From Streptomyces sp. NRRL WC-3549 (GTDB lineage Bacteria; Actinomycetota; Actinomycetes; Streptomycetales; Streptomycetaceae): 6,996 nt of DNA. The notes under the pieces are model-generated. The model was not told the origin of the DNA. It did no database searches and saw only the letters and a list, made by a program, of their open reading frames with translations. The translations under genes and the position numbers were made by a program. This document shows positions 5,862 to 6,996 of the stretch, piece by piece (positions within the stretch are counted from its first letter, which is position 1; each line of letters begins with the position of its first letter). The stretch covers positions 31,949-38,944 of the forward strand of contig NZ_KL585401.1 of the NCBI RefSeq assembly GCF_000721935.1. Direction: 5' to 3'.

Positions 5862-5871
5862 CGGCATGCCG
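5862..5871. promoter_or_regulatory. 10-bp palindrome next to the probable -10 box
   Basis: CGGCATGCCG is a perfect 10-bp palindrome, ending one base before the TACAGT at 5873. Its place in the presumed promoter spacer would suit an operator for the regulator gene. Short enough to be chance. Confidence 0.25.
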
Positions 5872-5872
5872 G

Positions 5873-5878
5873 TACAGT
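5873..5878 (+). promoter_or_regulatory. Candidate -10 box of the FadR/GntR gene
   Basis: TACAGT resembles the Streptomyces housekeeping -10 (TANNNT) and lies in the least GC-rich part of the divergent region, 52 bases before the ATG at 5931. No convincing -35 is visible 16-19 bases upstream. A transcript from here would begin near 5885 and carry the inverted repeat at 5894-5914 in its leader. Confidence 0.4.
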
Positions 5879-5893
5879 AGGGGAAACCCAACT

Positions 5894-5914
5894 CCTCAGA
5901 CAAGCTGAGGTCTG
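5894..5914. promoter_or_regulatory. Inverted repeat in the GntR leader, probable operator
   Basis: Two overlapping symmetries are visible: CCTCAG-ACAAG-CTGAGG (5894-5910), and CAGAC (5897-5901) paired with GTCTG (5910-5914). On the minus strand the centre reads CTTGTCTGAGG, close to the T-x-GT...AC-x-A style of FadR-subfamily GntR operators for one half only. It sits between the -10 box and the ribosome binding site, where a bound repressor would block transcription. Autoregulation is the expected arrangement for this family. As RNA the first repeat is also a 6-bp hairpin. Confidence 0.45.
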
Positions 5915-5915
5915 T

Positions 5916-5922
5916 AGGAAGG
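5916..5922 (+). promoter_or_regulatory. Ribosome binding site of the FadR/GntR gene
   Basis: AGGAAGG, 8 bases before the ATG at 5931. It fixes that start; the frame stays open much further upstream, but without coding sense. Confidence 0.7.
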
Positions 5923-5930
5923 TGGACGGC

Positions 5931-6638
5931 ATGGCACAGGCCCCGCTCGGCGAACTGGCCGCTCTGCGGCCGTCCCCCCTGGTCGAGCAGGCCACCGAGC
6001 GTCTGCGCGAGAGGATCGCGGGCGGCGCCTGGCCGGTGGGGACGAAGCTCCCCGCCGAGACCGCCCTGGCCGCGTCCCTGGGTGTGGGGCGCTCCACGGT
6101 CCGGGAGGCGCTGCGGGCGCTCGCCGGGGCCGGACTCGTCCGGCCGCGCCAGGGTGCCGGGGTCTTCGTCATCGCGACGGAACCCGAGGAGGACTGGGCC
6201 ACCCAGCTGCGGCGCGCGGCCGTCACCGACGTCTACGAGGTCCGCATGCTCATCGAGGTGGAGGCCGCGCACCTGGCGGCCCTGCGCCGTACGGACGAGG
6301 ACGTACGCGCCCTGGAGGAGGCTCTGTCCGGGCGCCGGGCCGCGGGGCGCGCGGACAACGCCGCGTTCGTCGACGCCGACATCGCACTGCACGCCGCCGT
6401 CGTCGCCGCCGCCCACAACCCCGTACTGACCGCCCTGTTCACCCAGTTCGTGCCCGCGCTGCGGACCGGGCTGACCGACATGCTGGACCTCCTCGCCCTG
6501 CGGACCGCCGACCCCGACCACGGCGACGCGGACCACGCCGCCCTGGTGGACGCCGTCGTCGCGGGCGAGCCGGACCGAGCCCGCCGCACCCTGCGCGACG
6601 AACTGGCCGCCACGCTGGAGCGGTTGCGCACGGTGTGA
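5931..6638 (+). CDS. FadR-subfamily GntR transcriptional regulator
   Basis: This is a 235-residue DNA-binding regulator. The N-terminal winged helix-turn-helix covers about residues 15-80: KLPAETALAASLGVGRSTVR (39-58) holds the recognition helix, followed by EALRALAGAGLV and the wing RPRQGAGVFV. Residues about 100-230 are an all-helical FCD ligand-binding domain: VYEVRMLIEVEAAHLAA (101-117), then D148-A-D150 and H154 in FVDADIALHAAVVAAAHN, and H197/H202 in DHGDADHAALVDAV. Asp and His residues in such positions bind a metal in many FCD proteins, which then holds a carboxylate-type effector; here that is an inference. Length is normal. It is divergent from the small-protein/ABC unit, which could be a target, as could the gene starting at 6898. 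Family call very sure, effector unknown. Confidence 0.95.
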   Translation: MAQAPLGELAALRPSPLVEQATERLRERIAGGAWPVGTKLPAETALAASLGVGRSTVREALRALAGAGLVRPRQGAGVFVIATEPEEDWATQLRRAAVTDVYEVRMLIEVEAAHLAALRRTDEDVRALEEALSGRRAAGRADNAAFVDADIALHAAVVAAAHNPVLTALFTQFVPALRTGLTDMLDLLALRTADPDHGDADHAALVDAVVAGEPDRARRTLRDELAATLERLRTV

Positions 6639-6674
6639 CACGGAGGGCGCCGGCACACGACCGGTGCGGCACCC

Positions 6675-6697
6675 GGGGCGCGGGGGCGCGGGGGCGC
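6675..6697 (+). repeat. G-rich 8-bp direct repeat
   Basis: Three copies of GGGGCGCG (the last ends in T) lie 36 bases past the regulator stop. With GGG and GGGG runs shortly after (about 6704-6714) the strand has four or more G-runs and could form a quadruplex, though one loop would be about 10 bases. Function unknown; it may help end transcription. Confidence 0.4.
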
Positions 6698-6712
6698 TTC
6701 GGAAGGGCCGGG

Positions 6713-6810
6713 GCGGTGCCGGAACGGCCAGGCGGTACCGGGACGGCCGATGCCGCACCGGGACGGCCGAGGTGGCACCGAGGCAGCCGACGCGGTACCA
6801 GGGCGGCAAA
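6713..6810. repeat. Degenerate 20-bp tandem repeat, five units
   Basis: Five units of about 20 bases follow GCGGTACCGGGACGGCCGAT: 6713-6731 (19 bases), 6732-6751, 6752-6771, 6772-6791 and 6792-6810 (diverged at its end). GGTACCG and CGGCCG are the best-kept parts, and both are self-complementary. The array lies between the regulator gene and the gene start at 6898. Whether it is a terminator, an operator array or neutral slippage product cannot be told from sequence. Confidence 0.65.
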
Positions 6811-6885
6811 TTCGAACACCCCGCCGTCTACCGGGAGTTCACCGCCTACGGGAACAATGGCCTCCGCTTGGCCGACGATTCCCGC

Positions 6886-6891
6886 GAGGAG
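6886..6891 (+). promoter_or_regulatory. Ribosome binding site of the right-end gene
   Basis: GAGGAG, 6 bases before the ATG at 6898; the best reason to believe a gene starts there. Confidence 0.55.
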
Positions 6892-6897
6892 ACACGC

Positions 6898-6979
6898 ATG
6901 CCGAAGCGGTCGTTGAGGACCCCCACCTCAGCCCTGACGCACCTGCCACCCCCACCGGCCGGAACCCCCGGACCACCAC
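6898..6979 (+). CDS. Start of an unidentified gene, cut by the contig end
   Basis: An ATG with a good ribosome binding site opens a frame of 27 codons, MPKRSLRTPTSALTHL followed by a Pro-rich stretch (PPPPAGTPGPP), before the adapter begins at 6980. Pro-rich, charged N-termini of this sort are common before the first helix of Streptomyces membrane transporters. FadR-type regulators often sit beside a transporter gene, but no domain is visible, so this is a guess. The same frame is open upstream with coding-like composition, and a TTG at 6868 (ADDSREETR follows) is an alternative start. Confidence 0.45.
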
Positions 6980-6996
6980 CTGTCTCTTATACACAT
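6980..6996 (+). other. Nextera/Tn5 mosaic-end adapter at the contig end (artefact)
   Basis: CTGTCTCTTATACACAT matches the first 17 bases of the Tn5 mosaic end read out of a Nextera insert. It is unremoved adapter read-through, so true genomic sequence ends at 6979. Confidence 0.97.

Noticed and set aside
2992..5880. A 962-codon open frame on the plus strand
   Set aside because: It lies opposite three well-supported minus-strand genes, runs through the adapter, and gives low-complexity Arg/Pro/Gly sequence. It is a GC-rich shadow.
5880..5930. A riboswitch in the regulator leader
   Set aside because: Only two short hairpins are present in about 50 bases, and no known aptamer core is recognisable. 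An operator is the more economical reading.
6713..6810. A CRISPR array
   Set aside because: The units are contiguous, with no unique spacers, and no cas gene is present.

Overview
The window reads as high-GC actinobacterial DNA, most likely Streptomyces or a close relative. Coding frames end almost every codon in G or C, starts include GTG, ribosome binding sites are GGAGG-like, and the protein families are typical of the group. It behaves like one contig of a draft assembly. The left edge cuts into a gene. The right edge ends in 17 bases of Nextera/Tn5 mosaic-end adapter, and 16 bases of the same adapter sit in the middle of a gene near position 3490.

Layout. (1) Positions 1-1371, plus strand: the C-terminal part of an ABC transporter ATPase, overlapping by ATGA an ABC-2-type permease that is frameshifted near 1030 and may have lost a membrane segment. 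(2) 1372-1690: no clear gene, but two short stretches with coding-like composition. (3) 1691-2143, plus: a small four-helix membrane protein of the DUF1772 (anthrone oxygenase-like) family. (4) 2144-2373: a convergent intergenic region with a 13-bp tandem repeat. (5) 2374-4254, minus: a likely two-gene operon. Its first gene is a phosphoribosyltransferase / dienelactone hydrolase-type fusion, split by the adapter, and its second is a GNAT acetyltransferase. (6) 4255-4605: intergenic, with a perfect 28-nt palindrome and a 14-bp tandem repeat. (7) 4606-5747, minus: an 80-residue unknown protein overlapping by ATGA an ABC ATPase of about 300 residues. (8) 5748-5930: a divergent regulatory region. 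(9) 5931-6638, plus: a FadR-type GntR regulator. (10) 6639-6897: G-rich and 20-bp repeats. (11) From 6898: the start of another gene, lost at the contig end.

The genes form several small, apparently unrelated transcription units: one two-component exporter, one stress/metabolism-like fusion enzyme with an acetyltransferase, one ABC ATPase pair, and one regulator that probably controls itself and perhaps the gene after it. I see no sign of a new defence, mobile or biosynthetic system. The strongest unusual signals are the two adapter remnants and the two broken genes. They should be settled before any biological novelty is claimed.
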